DNA of 64,000 bases from an uncultured Olsenella sp. (GTDB lineage: Bacteria > Actinomycetota > Coriobacteriia > Coriobacteriales > Atopobiaceae): positions 1-64,000 of the forward strand of contig ONBR01000008.1 in the NCBI GenBank assembly GCA_900316105.1. The letters run 5' to 3'. Position numbers and translations under genes: made by a program. Under the pieces are notes generated by a model. The model had not been told where the DNA came from and did no database searches. It saw only the letters and a program-made list of their open reading frames with translations. Shown here piece by piece: positions 34,163 through 42,858 of the stretch. Every line of letters begins with the position of its first letter. Position 1 is the stretch's first letter.

Positions 34163-35167
34163 CTACTTGTCCGTAGGCCTTCCGGATACGTTGACCACGA
34201 TGATGCCCGCGGCCACCAAGGCCAGGGCCAGCAGGGGCATCAGGGGATCCATCGCTGCCCCCTCCCCCAGAATGATCGCCGAGAGCACAAAGCCAAAGAT
34301 GGGCGTCATGAAGCGGTAGACCGCGATGCGTGACACGGGATTCACGGACAGCATAATGCTGGAGAGCGAGTAGGCACAGGCCGAAATAAAGGCCATATAC
34401 AGGATGAGGGCAATGCCCGAGGGGTCCATCAGGTGCAGCTGACCGCCCAGCCCCAGGCCTATGCCGCAGAGGACCAGGCCGCCAAACATGAACTGCCAAC
34501 CGCTGAGCATGACCGCGTCGTGCTTCTGCGTAAAGAGTCTGAGCAGGCAGGACACCACGGCACCGGAAAGTGCGGACAAGAAGATGAAGCCCTCGCCGTC
34601 GAGGGCAAAGCTTCCCATGCCACCGGCTAGCTTGCCTAGGTTGACCAAGATGACGCCGGTGAACCCCAGGACGCAGCCCAGGATCTTGCGCCCCGTAATC
34701 CTTTCCTGGCGAAAGAGCAGGGCCGACATCAAAATCGACAGGAAGGTCGAGCTGGAGTTGATGATCGAGCTCGTCGTCCCCAGGGCATGGGAAAGCCCCA
34801 CATAAAAGAAGATGTACTGCAGGATGGTCTGGAAGAGCGAGAGCAAGACCACCACGGGAAACTCATCCACACGAGGGCGAATGAGCCTCCCCCGCCTCAG
34901 GCTCATGAAGACGGTCACCATGAAGCCAGCCAGGAAGAATCGGACTCCAGCAAAGAGAAGCTTCGAGCCCGTATCGGCAGCCGAGATGGAAAAGAGCTGG
35001 TAGCCAAACTTGATACAGGGGAAGGCACTGCCCCAGAGGAGGCAGCAGATGACGTTGAGGACAAAGATGCCCCAAGCCACGGTGAAGATTCGTGCCACGC
35101 GTGGACTCGTCGACCCGGTGTCGACGGCGTTGGCGGCGGCAGCCGTCAGAGCATTCCTTCTCGTCAC
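34163..35167 (-). CDS. EamA-family DMT transporter
   Basis: A 334-residue inner-membrane protein with ten hydrophobic segments in two repeats: NVICCLLWGSAFPCIKFGYQ and, for the second, LMPLLALALVAAGIIVVNV are typical EamA pieces. Substrate unknown. The gene lies five bases after the glycerate kinase gene stop, so the two likely form an operon; an efflux or uptake link to glycerate is possible but not shown. Confidence 0.82.
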   Translation of the reverse strand: MTRRNALTAAAANAVDTGSTSPRVARIFTVAWGIFVLNVICCLLWGSAFPCIKFGYQLFSISAADTGSKLLFAGVRFFLAGFMVTVFMSLRRGRLIRPRVDEFPVVVLLSLFQTILQYIFFYVGLSHALGTTSSIINSSSTFLSILMSALLFRQERITGRKILGCVLGFTGVILVNLGKLAGGMGSFALDGEGFIFLSALSGAVVSCLLRLFTQKHDAVMLSGWQFMFGGLVLCGIGLGLGGQLHLMDPSGIALILYMAFISACAYSLSSIMLSVNPVSRIAVYRFMTPIFGFVLSAIILGEGAAMDPLMPLLALALVAAGIIVVNVSGRPTDK

Positions 35168-35172
35168 GCTAG

Positions 35173-36351
35173 CTACGCTCCAATACCCGCGCCAAGGGCC
35201 ACCAAGGCAAAGAGCCGCTCGGCAGCACGCACGTAGAGCTTATCCGACACAAGGAGCGCGTCGTCCAGGGACATGGGCTCCTCGATCGTCGGCATCACCG
35301 CGGTGAGGCCGGGTACGTTGGCGGCAGAGGCGCCGTCACCAATGCTGCCCACCAGGGCAACACAGGGCACGCCCGCCGCCTTGCAGGCAGCGGCCACGCC
35401 AGGCACGACCTTGCCAGCGGAGGATTGGGCGTCAAAGCTGCCCTCACCCGTCACGCACAGGGCCGCCCCATCGAGTATGCGGTCGAAGCCCACCAGGTCA
35501 AGGACGCTAGCGATGCCACTCTGCAGCTGTGCGGAGAAGAAGGCGATGCAGGCCGCCCCCAGACCACCTGCCGCGCCAGAGCCGGAGACGTCGCGCACGC
35601 TCGCACCCGAGGCACGACCAAAGACTTGGTCGAGCACGTCCGCATAGTTTGCGAGACCCTCCTCAAGCTTGGTCGCATCCTGGGGGTCGAGACCCGCCGT
35701 CTGGACACTCTGACTCACCGCACCAGATTCCCCCAGCAGGGTGTTCGTCACGTCGCACATCACGCGGAAGCGGGCATCGCCCACATACAGACGGAAGACC
35801 GAGAGGTCGATGGACCTGACCTTCGCAAGGTCACGCCCAGTGCCCATGAGCTCGACGCCATTCTCGTCCAGGAAGCGGGCGCCCAGGGCACGCATGCAGC
35901 CCATGCCACCGTCTATGGCTGCCGAGCCACCAAGGGCGATGGTGATGTCGCTGCAGCCCTTGGCCAGGGCGTCGGAAATCAGCTCGCCCGTACCGTAGGA
36001 GCTCGCCATCATGGGGTTCTTCTCGTCCGGCTGCAGGAGCTGGTCGCCCGAGGCGGCCGCCATCTCGATTACGGCACGACCGCCCTGCAGGAGTCCATAG
36101 GTGGCGTGGACGGGACGGCCCAGGGGGTCATGCACGTCCACACCACGCATCTTTCCGCCACAGGCCGCCACGAGGGCGGTGGCAGTGCCCTCACCACCGT
36201 CGGCCATAGGGATCCCCACGCACTCGCAGTCGGGGAAGTAGTCACGGGCTGCGCCCTGTAGGTAGGCAGCAGTCTGAGGAGAGGACAGCGTCCCCTTGAA
36301 GGCGTCAGAGGCAAAGACGAAGCGCATATGAGACACGGCATTGGCAGCCAT
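35173..36351 (-). CDS. Glycerate kinase (GarK/GlxK type)
   Basis: A 392-residue cytosolic kinase phosphorylating D-glycerate to 2- or 3-phosphoglycerate. DAFKGTLSSPQ, MADGGEGTATALV, LGGSAAIDGGMGCMRALG and DVSGSGAAGGLGAAC are family signatures, covering the substrate and ATP sites. The ATG at 36349-36351 has AAGGAT upstream; alternatives seven and fifteen residues away exist. Upstream is the heavy-metal pump gene on the opposite strand. Confidence 0.9.
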   Translation of the reverse strand: MAANAVSHMRFVFASDAFKGTLSSPQTAAYLQGAARDYFPDCECVGIPMADGGEGTATALVAACGGKMRGVDVHDPLGRPVHATYGLLQGGRAVIEMAAASGDQLLQPDEKNPMMASSYGTGELISDALAKGCSDITIALGGSAAIDGGMGCMRALGARFLDENGVELMGTGRDLAKVRSIDLSVFRLYVGDARFRVMCDVTNTLLGESGAVSQSVQTAGLDPQDATKLEEGLANYADVLDQVFGRASGASVRDVSGSGAAGGLGAACIAFFSAQLQSGIASVLDLVGFDRILDGAALCVTGEGSFDAQSSAGKVVPGVAAACKAAGVPCVALVGSIGDGASAANVPGLTAVMPTIEEPMSLDDALLVSDKLYVRAAERLFALVALGAGIGA

Positions 36352-36461
36352 GAAGGATCCTTTCGACAAGAAGCATAGTCAAGAAGAACTATAGCCCAGC
36401 GGGGGCAAGCTTGGTACCTGAGCGCAAGATGGGTTTGTTTACGCAAGGAGGCATTCAGCTC

Positions 36462-36489
36462 TTGACAAGTATGTATCCAATGGTATTCT
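36462..36489 (+). promoter_or_regulatory. Promoter of the heavy-metal P-type ATPase gene
   Basis: TTGACA (36462-36467) and TATTCT (36484-36489) with a 16-base spacer, 62 bases before the ATPase start. Confidence 0.6.
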
Positions 36490-36500
36490 TACCTGAAGTT

Positions 36501-36516
36501 ATGAGTGATTGCTCAT
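36501..36516 (+). promoter_or_regulatory. Palindrome downstream of the -10: candidate ArsR/SmtB-type operator
   Basis: ATGAGTGATTGCTCAT is a perfect inverted repeat (ATGAG/CTCAT) 11 bases after the -10. Metal-responsive ArsR/SmtB repressors bind palindromes of this shape near the start site of efflux genes. No ArsR-family gene is nearby, so the regulator would have to act in trans. Confidence 0.4.
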
Positions 36517-36551
36517 GTGTTCATGTGCAACTCGATCGAAAGGATTGCACC

Positions 36552-38576
36552 ATGTCCTGCTCCTGCTGCCACGACGACGAGGACCAGAAGAAGATCGCCT
36601 GCGGCTGCGACGACGCCGACCCCGATCTGGACGACGACTTCGACGACGAGGACGATGACGACGAGGACGACGAGGACGATGACGACGAGGACGACGAGGA
36701 CCCCGCGGTCCTGAAGCGCAAGATCGTCATCTCCGCCCTCCTGCTGGTCATCGCCTACCTGGTCCAGACCACCGTGACCCTCCCCCTTTGGGGCCAGCTC
36801 ATCCTCTTCCTCCCCTCCTATCTGGTGGCAGGCTGGGGAACCCTGCACGAGGCAGGCGAGAACGTCGCCCACGGTGGCCCCTTCGACGAGGACTTCCTGA
36901 TGGCAGTGGCCACCATCGGCGCCCTCCTGATCGCCTTCGTCCCCGGCGGCGAGCCCATGTTTGCCGAGGCAGTCTTTGTCATGCTCTTCTTTGAGGTGGG
37001 CGAGCTCTTTGAGGGCATCGCCGAGGAGAACAGCCAGAAGTCCATCAGCGAGCTCATAGACATCCGTCCCGACAGCGCAAACGTGGAACGTGCGGGTCAG
37101 CTCCAGGTGGTGAATCCGACCGAGGTGGCCGTGGGCGAGACCATCGTGGTCAAGCCTGGCGAGCGCGTCCCCCTGGACGGCGTCGTGATCGAGGGTACGT
37201 CCAGCCTGGACACCGTCGCCCTTACCGGCGAGTCCCAGCCCCTCGACGTCACCGTCGACGATGAGGTGCTCTCCGGCTGCGTGAACCTCTCTGGCGCCCT
37301 TCGCGTGCGCACCTCGAAGCCCTTCGGCGAGTCCACCGCGTCAAAGATCATCGACCTGGTAAAGAACGCGGGCTCCAACAAGTCCCACTCCGAGAAGTTC
37401 ATCAAGCGTTTCGCCAAGGTCTACACCCCTATCGTGGTCTTTGCCGCCATCGCCCTGGCCATCATCCCACCCGCGATCTCGGGCGACTTCGGCGCCAACT
37501 TCGCCACCTGGCTCCTGCGCGCCCTGACCTTCCTGGTTGTCTCCTGCCCCTGCGCCCTGGTGCTGAGCGTACCTCTGACCTTCTTTGGCGGCATCGGCGG
37601 CGCGTCCAAGCGCGGCGTCCTGGTCAAGGGCTCCAACTACCTGGAGACCCTGGCAAAGGCCGGCGTCGTCGTCTTTGACAAGACGGGCACCCTCACCAAG
37701 GGCACCTTCCAGGTGACGGCAGTCCACCCCGACAAGCTGGACTCCAAGCAGCTCCTGCACCTGGCAGCCCATGTCGAGGGCCTCTCCACCCACCCCATCG
37801 CAGCGGCGCTGCGCCAGGCCTTCCCCTGCGAGGGCGACTCCTGCACGGTGTCTGAGACAACCGAGGTCGCCGGCAAGGGCATCATCGCCACGGTCAATGA
37901 CAAGAAGGTCGCCGTGGGCAACGACCGTCTGATGGAATCCGTCGCCGCCCATTGGCATACCTGCGAGCATGACGAGGGCACGGTCATCCACGTAGCGATT
38001 GACGAGGTCTACGCCGGCCATGTGGTCATCTCCGACCAGGTGAAGGAGGACTCGGCCCAGGCCATCTCAAACCTCAGGTCCGAGGGCGTCTCTCGCAGCG
38101 TCATGCTCACCGGGGACCGCAAAGACGTGGCCGAGCGCATCGCCAAGCAACTGGACCTGGACGAGTTCCACGCCGAGCTCCTCCCTGGCGACAAGGTCGA
38201 CCAAGTGGAGCACCTGATGCACGACAAGGCCGAGGACCAGACCCTGGTCTTCGTTGGTGACGGCATCAACGACGCACCCGTCCTGGCCCGCGCCGACGTG
38301 GGCATCGCCATGGGCGCCATGGGCTCCGATGCAGCCATCGAGGCGGCGGACGTCGTCCTAATGGACGACAAGCCCTCCAAGGTGGCCGTGGCCATTCGCA
38401 TCGCCCGCCGCACGCTCAAGATCGCGCGGCAGAACATCGTCTTTGCCATCACGGTCAAGCTGGCAATCCTAGCCCTGGCAGCCGTGGGCCTGGCCCCCAT
38501 GTGGCTGGCAGTCTTTGGAGACGTGGGCGTCATGATCCTCTGCGTCCTCAACGCCACCAGGGCTCTGCGCGCCTAG
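36552..38576 (+). CDS. cadA: Heavy-metal-translocating P-type ATPase (P1B, Cd/Zn type) with an acidic N-terminus
   Basis: A 674-residue efflux ATPase. After a short CSCC-containing start and CGC, a stretch of about 30 residues is nearly all Asp/Glu, in place of the usual heavy-metal-associated domain. The TM6 motif is SCPCALVLSVP, the phosphorylated Asp is in DKTGTLTKG, and GDGINDAPVLARADVGIAMG gives the hinge. The CPC motif and lack of HMA domains suit the Zn/Cd/Pb subgroup. It has AAAGGA upstream, its own promoter and a possible metal-repressor operator. Metal choice is inferred. Confidence 0.9.
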   Translation: MSCSCCHDDEDQKKIACGCDDADPDLDDDFDDEDDDDEDDEDDDDEDDEDPAVLKRKIVISALLLVIAYLVQTTVTLPLWGQLILFLPSYLVAGWGTLHEAGENVAHGGPFDEDFLMAVATIGALLIAFVPGGEPMFAEAVFVMLFFEVGELFEGIAEENSQKSISELIDIRPDSANVERAGQLQVVNPTEVAVGETIVVKPGERVPLDGVVIEGTSSLDTVALTGESQPLDVTVDDEVLSGCVNLSGALRVRTSKPFGESTASKIIDLVKNAGSNKSHSEKFIKRFAKVYTPIVVFAAIALAIIPPAISGDFGANFATWLLRALTFLVVSCPCALVLSVPLTFFGGIGGASKRGVLVKGSNYLETLAKAGVVVFDKTGTLTKGTFQVTAVHPDKLDSKQLLHLAAHVEGLSTHPIAAALRQAFPCEGDSCTVSETTEVAGKGIIATVNDKKVAVGNDRLMESVAAHWHTCEHDEGTVIHVAIDEVYAGHVVISDQVKEDSAQAISNLRSEGVSRSVMLTGDRKDVAERIAKQLDLDEFHAELLPGDKVDQVEHLMHDKAEDQTLVFVGDGINDAPVLARADVGIAMGAMGSDAAIEAADVVLMDDKPSKVAVAIRIARRTLKIARQNIVFAITVKLAILALAAVGLAPMWLAVFGDVGVMILCVLNATRALRA

Positions 38577-38578
38577 GC

Positions 38579-38640
38579 CATAGGGGGCATTGCCATAGGG
38601 GGTACTCCCTTATGGATAAGGGAGTACCCCCTATGGATAT
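38579..38640. repeat. Palindromic repeat family C, copy 2
   Basis: Twenty-base perfect arms (38593-38612 with 38617-38636) built on CATAGGGGGTACTCCCTTA and its inverse, plus an extra half copy at 38579. It lies between the convergent ATPase and GH3 genes and may end both transcripts. Confidence 0.9.
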
Positions 38641-38688
38641 CCGTCGCGACATGCGGCGGGCGCCCTTTCGATAGCCTTCGATGGCTCG

Positions 38689-39954
38689 CTAGATGAGCCC
38701 GTAGGCCTTCTTTACCTTGAGGATGCGGGTCAAGCTCTGGTCAACGCGATCCTCGGTCAGGTCGCCATTCTTTACCGCATCCAGGATCCCCTTGTAGGCA
38801 ACGGGCAGGCTGTTTGGACCAAGTACCAGGTCGCCGCCTGCCTTGAGGAAGCCCACTGCCGCGGCATCCGAGTGGTAGTCGTTTCCGATGGCTGCCATGG
38901 CCATGGAGTCCGAGACCACCAGACCGTCAAAGCCCAGCTCCTTGCGGAGGAGCCCATCAATAAGCTCGGGACTCAGGGTAGCGGGCACATCGTCGCCCGT
39001 TATGGCGGGAACTCCGATGTGACCGACCATGATTGCAGGCACACCCGCCTTTATGGCGGCGCGGAAGGGCACGAGCTCGCAAGACTCCAGCTCTTCACGC
39101 GAACGCGTACTTGTGGCCTTGCCGGTATGGGAGTCGCCCACCGTGTCGCCGTGACCTGGGAAGTGCTTCGCACAGCAGGCCATGCCCGCCTCCGCAAAGC
39201 CCTGGACCTCCGCCTCGACCATGGAAGCCACCAGATCGGGGTCGTCGCCAAAGGAACGCGTACCGATCACGGTGTTGTCTGGGTTGGTCAACACGTCCGC
39301 CACGGGTGCCAGGTCCATGGAAAAGCCCAGCTCGTGCAGGTACTTTCCGATGGTCTGGCCCACGTGCTGGGCCTTTGAGGAATCCCCTGCCTTTTCCAGC
39401 GTGGCCATGGCAGGAAACTTTTCCACGTCAAAGTAACCGGAGTTGGCAACGCGAGCAACGAGGGGCCCACCCTCCTCGTCCACGGAGATGATCGCAGGGA
39501 TGCCCGCACCGACCCCCTTGGTGGCTTCGGTGAGATCGGACAGCAGCTTGCGTGTCTGGTCCGCCCCGGTGATGTTGGCCCCAAAGAGGCAGAGGCCGCC
39601 AACGGGATAGGTGGAGAGCGCATCTCGAAGGTCGTCTCCCACAGAGGTGACGCCCTTCTCGCCGTAGGAGTCACTGGCAGAAGTGTCCACGTCCAGGGCG
39701 CCCAGGAGCCCCTCGGGAGTGGGTGCCAGGAGCTGGGCAGCCTTCTGCTCCAAGCTCATGGAGGCAATGGCATCCGCTATGGGATCGGGCTGATGGTTCC
39801 CCTCCTGGCTCGCCTGCCGCTGACCGTCTCCCTGAGAGTCCTGGTCCTTTTGCCCTGCAAGGTCCTCGTTGCTGCAACGCACAATCACGCCCGCGGCCGT
39901 CACACCCAGTACGGCGGCAGCTCCAACCACCAGGGTCCTTCTCGTCAATGCCAT
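38689..39954 (-). CDS. nagZ: Glycoside hydrolase family 3 protein (NagZ-like beta-N-acetylhexosaminidase), probably exported
   Basis: A 421-residue enzyme that removes N-acetylglucosamine from peptidoglycan fragments. The family loop KHFPGHGDTVGDSH is present, as are the nucleophile region GLVVSDSMAM, DEEGGPLVARV and GTRSFGDDP. The N-terminus TRRTLVVGAAAVLG is a twin-arginine-like signal peptide, so the protein is probably exported by Tat (a tatA gene is in the window). A charged, low-complexity linker of about 40 residues precedes the barrel. The ATG at 39952-39954 has AGGG seven bases upstream. Confidence 0.88.
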   Translation of the reverse strand: MALTRRTLVVGAAAVLGVTAAGVIVRCSNEDLAGQKDQDSQGDGQRQASQEGNHQPDPIADAIASMSLEQKAAQLLAPTPEGLLGALDVDTSASDSYGEKGVTSVGDDLRDALSTYPVGGLCLFGANITGADQTRKLLSDLTEATKGVGAGIPAIISVDEEGGPLVARVANSGYFDVEKFPAMATLEKAGDSSKAQHVGQTIGKYLHELGFSMDLAPVADVLTNPDNTVIGTRSFGDDPDLVASMVEAEVQGFAEAGMACCAKHFPGHGDTVGDSHTGKATSTRSREELESCELVPFRAAIKAGVPAIMVGHIGVPAITGDDVPATLSPELIDGLLRKELGFDGLVVSDSMAMAAIGNDYHSDAAAVGFLKAGGDLVLGPNSLPVAYKGILDAVKNGDLTEDRVDQSLTRILKVKKAYGLI

Positions 39955-40091
39955 CGCGTACCCTATCCTCGTCGAATTCTTTCGGAATATATCTTCGCGC
40001 ACATGGCCACCGAAAATGTTGTGCAACAAAGTCAATCACACACGGCATATGCTTTTTAATCGGAAACGCAATCTACCGTGGAGGGACGGCC

Positions 40092-41132
40092 ATGTTTTGT
40101 CCGAAGTGTGGGACTCAGATAGATGACGGGAGCAGGTTTTGCCCAGAGTGCGGTGCCTCCCTTGAGGACGTGTTCGTGACGAGCGCCCCCGAGCCCACCC
40201 AGCAGGCAGATGCCTATCCCAAAGATGCCTATCCCAGCTCCGCGGAGGACAAGGTGACAGAGACGGTAAGGTTCCACTCCTCCGTCCCAAGCTCCACGCC
40301 CACGACCCAGCCCATCTATGCGGCGCCCTCTCCCCAGCCCGACCCAGAACCAGAATCGACCAAGTCCAAGGGCGGACGGTGGATGTACGCGATCGTCCTC
40401 GTTCTGTTTGCAGCCGTCGTCTTTTTGGGAGTCATCCTGGTGGGGCCAAGGCTTGGCCTCGGCGGCGGCAACGACAACACTCCCTCGCAGGACCAGCCCG
40501 CGCCCGAAGACAAGAACAAGAAGTCGATGGTCATCACGCCTGACCCAACGAGCGACCAGGCGTCCGTACCCAATGTCGTCTCGAAGTCGCAGTCCGACGC
40601 AAAGAAGGCACTGGAGGACGCGGGATTTTCCGTCGGCAGCGTGACCGAGCAAAAGAGTGACCAGCCCAAGGGCACCGTCATCTCGCAGTCAACGACAGGC
40701 GACGCAAAGAAGGGCACTGGCATCGACCTGGTGGTTTCCAAGGGCGACAAGACCTACACCGTCGTCGACCAGGCCTGCACCTGGCTGGAGGCCGAGGACT
40801 ACTGCGAGCAGCACGGCGGACACCTGGCCTCAATCACCTCGCAGGAGGAGTGGGAACAGGCGAAGGCCGCCATGCAGGCAGACGGCCACAAGGTGTTCTG
40901 GATCGGCGGCACCAGGTCGAACGACGGCTCCTTTAGCTGGATTGACGGAAGCCCCTGGGGCTTCACCGCCTGGGCCTCCACCGAACCCAACAACAACGAC
41001 GGTGAGGGCGGAAGCGAGAACTTCACCGCTGTCTATCTGGTCAAGGGTTCCCTTGAATGGTACGACTGCCCCAACGACCTTTCCAGCTTCTACAATGACA
41101 CGGCGATGGCCTTCCTGATGGAGTCGGAGTAG
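40092..41132 (+). CDS. Zinc-ribbon / transmembrane / PASTA / C-type lectin protein
   Basis: A 346-residue protein with four parts: a CPKCG...CPECG zinc ribbon (residues 3-24), a Pro/Ser-rich linker, a membrane helix (YAIVLVLFAAVVFLGVILVG), a PASTA domain (VPNVVSKSQSDAKKALEDAG) and a C-type-lectin-like domain with HLASITSQEEW, WIGGTRSNDG, the calcium-site triplet EPN (in TEPNNNDGEGG) and WYDC. The ATG has GGAGG nine bases upstream. The zinc ribbon would be inside the cell and the PASTA-lectin part outside. Neighbours do not explain its role; a surface binding or envelope-sensing function is inference. Confidence 0.88.
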   Translation: MFCPKCGTQIDDGSRFCPECGASLEDVFVTSAPEPTQQADAYPKDAYPSSAEDKVTETVRFHSSVPSSTPTTQPIYAAPSPQPDPEPESTKSKGGRWMYAIVLVLFAAVVFLGVILVGPRLGLGGGNDNTPSQDQPAPEDKNKKSMVITPDPTSDQASVPNVVSKSQSDAKKALEDAGFSVGSVTEQKSDQPKGTVISQSTTGDAKKGTGIDLVVSKGDKTYTVVDQACTWLEAEDYCEQHGGHLASITSQEEWEQAKAAMQADGHKVFWIGGTRSNDGSFSWIDGSPWGFTAWASTEPNNNDGEGGSENFTAVYLVKGSLEWYDCPNDLSSFYNDTAMAFLMESE

Positions 41133-41335
41133 CGACTTCCTGGGGTAGCGCTGCCTAGCCCAGCCTTGATTCTCTTCATCCGATTTGTTGTGCAACAGAC
41201 CCTTGAGAGGCGGTCCTGCCCTTCGGACGTGGGATAAGAAAGCCGTTCCTACTTGGCCCCTTGTCGCTCGGCTTCCACAGCACTAGTCAGGACAGGTGAT
41301 TGATTGTTCTATCCGAGAAGTGGCACTCGGTGCGC

Positions 41336-42130
41336 TCACACGCGCCGGACGCCCTCCCAGACCCACATGATCAGGGGTGCGGGGAGCATCTTGCAAAAGA
41401 CACGCATCAGGAAGCCCGTTACGCAACAGGTGGCTATGGGGTAGTTGATGGAATTGACCCGCCAGGACCAACGCGCCACGTGGCTGGCACCAAGCATGGG
41501 AAAGGGGTGCCTGACCGTCTGGCCGTTTGCCGTCTGGCGGGCCACCTGGACGAACTCGGTTCGAATCCACAGGGGGCAGACCGCCGTCAATCTGATTCCC
41601 CGTCCACGTAGCTCGAATCGGAGGGCGCGCGTGTAGCTGCGGACGAAGGCCTTGCTTGCCGCATAGACGTTAAGTCCCGGCAGGGGCTGGAAGGAGGCGC
41701 TCGATGCTATCTGGAAGATGCGGGCGCCGCGGTCCATGTAGGACAGGACCAGCTGGGTCATGTCCACCAGGACGCGGCAGTTCAGGTCGACCATGGTGTC
41801 ATTCTCGGCAAGGGTAATGTCGGCGTAGGTGCCGAACTTGCCCAGTCCGGCAGCGTTGACCAGGAGGCCCACGCGAAAGGTCTCGCCTGACTGGCTGGCC
41901 TGGGAGGCCGCGGCCGTCAGGGCGGCCGACACGGTATCCATGGCGCCTGGGGCCAAGAGGTCCATGGGCAGGGTTCGGACGGGAGTGGTCAGCTCCTTGG
42001 CCAGCTCGTTCAGGCGATCGGCTCGGCGGGCAATGGCCCAGACCTGGTCGAAGCCACCCATACGGTCAGCCAGGCGGGCATACTCCCGCCCAAGACCGCT
42101 AGACGCCCCCGTGACAATGGCAATCCTCAT
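41336..42130 (-). CDS. Short-chain dehydrogenase/reductase
   Basis: A 264-residue NAD(P)-dependent oxidoreductase. The cofactor loop is IAIVTGASSGLGREYARLAD, the NNAG equivalent reads VNAAGLGKFG, and the catalytic Ser, Tyr and Lys lie in SSASF and VYAASKAFV. The C-terminal 40 residues are hydrophobic, so it may touch the membrane. The ATG at 42128-42130 follows a GGAGG. It is the last gene of the degV-marR-rsmJ-SDR run. Substrate unknown. Confidence 0.88.
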   Translation of the reverse strand: MRIAIVTGASSGLGREYARLADRMGGFDQVWAIARRADRLNELAKELTTPVRTLPMDLLAPGAMDTVSAALTAAASQASQSGETFRVGLLVNAAGLGKFGTYADITLAENDTMVDLNCRVLVDMTQLVLSYMDRGARIFQIASSASFQPLPGLNVYAASKAFVRSYTRALRFELRGRGIRLTAVCPLWIRTEFVQVARQTANGQTVRHPFPMLGASHVARWSWRVNSINYPIATCCVTGFLMRVFCKMLPAPLIMWVWEGVRRV

Positions 42131-42146
42131 GGTGCGACCTCCAAAA

Positions 42147-42175
42147 TGTGACAATCCCCCAGGGTAATTGTCACA
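42147..42175. repeat. Palindromic repeat family A, copy 1
   Basis: TGTGACAAT and ATTGTCACA arms around CCCCCAGGG, in the gap between rsmJ and the SDR gene. See other copies at 44383, 45292, 46712, 61128 and 61941. Confidence 0.9.
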
Positions 42176-42177
42176 GC

Positions 42178-42858
42178 TTATCGCGGAAGGACGATGCAGT
42201 CGTAACGGACGACCTTGCCCTTGAGCTGGTAGCTTGGTTTCTTTCCCGCCAGGAAGGGACCCTTGAGCGGTCGCTTGATCACGACCTTCCTAGGGCCAGC
42301 CTCCAGCGCCGCTTCCAGCAAGTCCACCTCGTCAGTCGCAGGTGCCTCCAGGCAGCGAAGCATCTGGAGCTTCTTCTTTGTCGCTGCGTCCTTGCGTCGC
42401 GCGGGAAACATGGGGTCCAGAAAGATGACGTCTGGCACGAATTCCAGCTGGCGCAGGCCCCGGGCGCTGTCACCCTCCTTTAGCTCCATGTGAGCGACGA
42501 TTGGCGCAAGCTCTGGCTGGTCGCTTGCTCGCCGCAAACCATCTGCCAGCAAGGCCGCTATGACCGGATCCTTTTCGAAAAGCGTCACATGAAAGCCGGC
42601 CGCGGCCAAAAGCAGGGAGTCCTCTCCTAGGCCAGCCGTACCGTCGACCGCCGTGGGCGCTCCCTCGAAACCTTTGAGCCTAGCAGCCCGCACCAGAAGC
42701 TCGCGGTGGAGCCGGTCGGCCCGCAGACGAGGCAGCATATGGGTGAAGTCAGTGTGCAGCTCCATGCTTCCGTCCGTCAGCGAGAGTCCCACCTCGCTTT
42801 CGCGGAGCTCCAGCCCATCGGGCATATCCAAAAGGGGTACTCCCTTATGGATACTCAT
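42178..42858 (-). CDS. rsmJ: 16S rRNA (guanine(1516)-N2)-methyltransferase RsmJ-like
   Basis: A 226-residue SAM-dependent methyltransferase. AVDGTAGLGEDSLLLAAAGF is the SAM loop and VIFLDPMFPARRKDAATKKK the catalytic DPMFP motif of the RsmJ family, and VVIKRPLKGPF is also typical. The start ATG overlaps the marR stop by four bases (ATGA). Its first eleven codons are made almost wholly of a family C palindrome (42825-42853), so the true domain may begin at the later Met. Site specificity is inferred from family. Confidence 0.85.
   Translation of the reverse strand: MSIHKGVPLLDMPDGLELRESEVGLSLTDGSMELHTDFTHMLPRLRADRLHRELLVRAARLKGFEGAPTAVDGTAGLGEDSLLLAAAGFHVTLFEKDPVIAALLADGLRRASDQPELAPIVAHMELKEGDSARGLRQLEFVPDVIFLDPMFPARRKDAATKKKLQMLRCLEAPATDEVDLLEAALEAGPRKVVIKRPLKGPFLAGKKPSYQLKGKVVRYDCIVLPR
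42825..42853. repeat. Palindromic repeat family C, copy 3, inside rsmJ
   Basis: TATCCA..AAGGGG..TAC..TCCCTT..TGGATA, a 29-base palindrome related to the copies at 16077 and 38579. It codes for residues 2-11 of the RsmJ-like protein (SIHKGVPLLD). Confidence 0.8.

Noticed and set aside
40056-40652. Minus-strand frame opposite the lectin-domain gene
   Set aside because: Low-complexity shadow of the real gene without a start signal.
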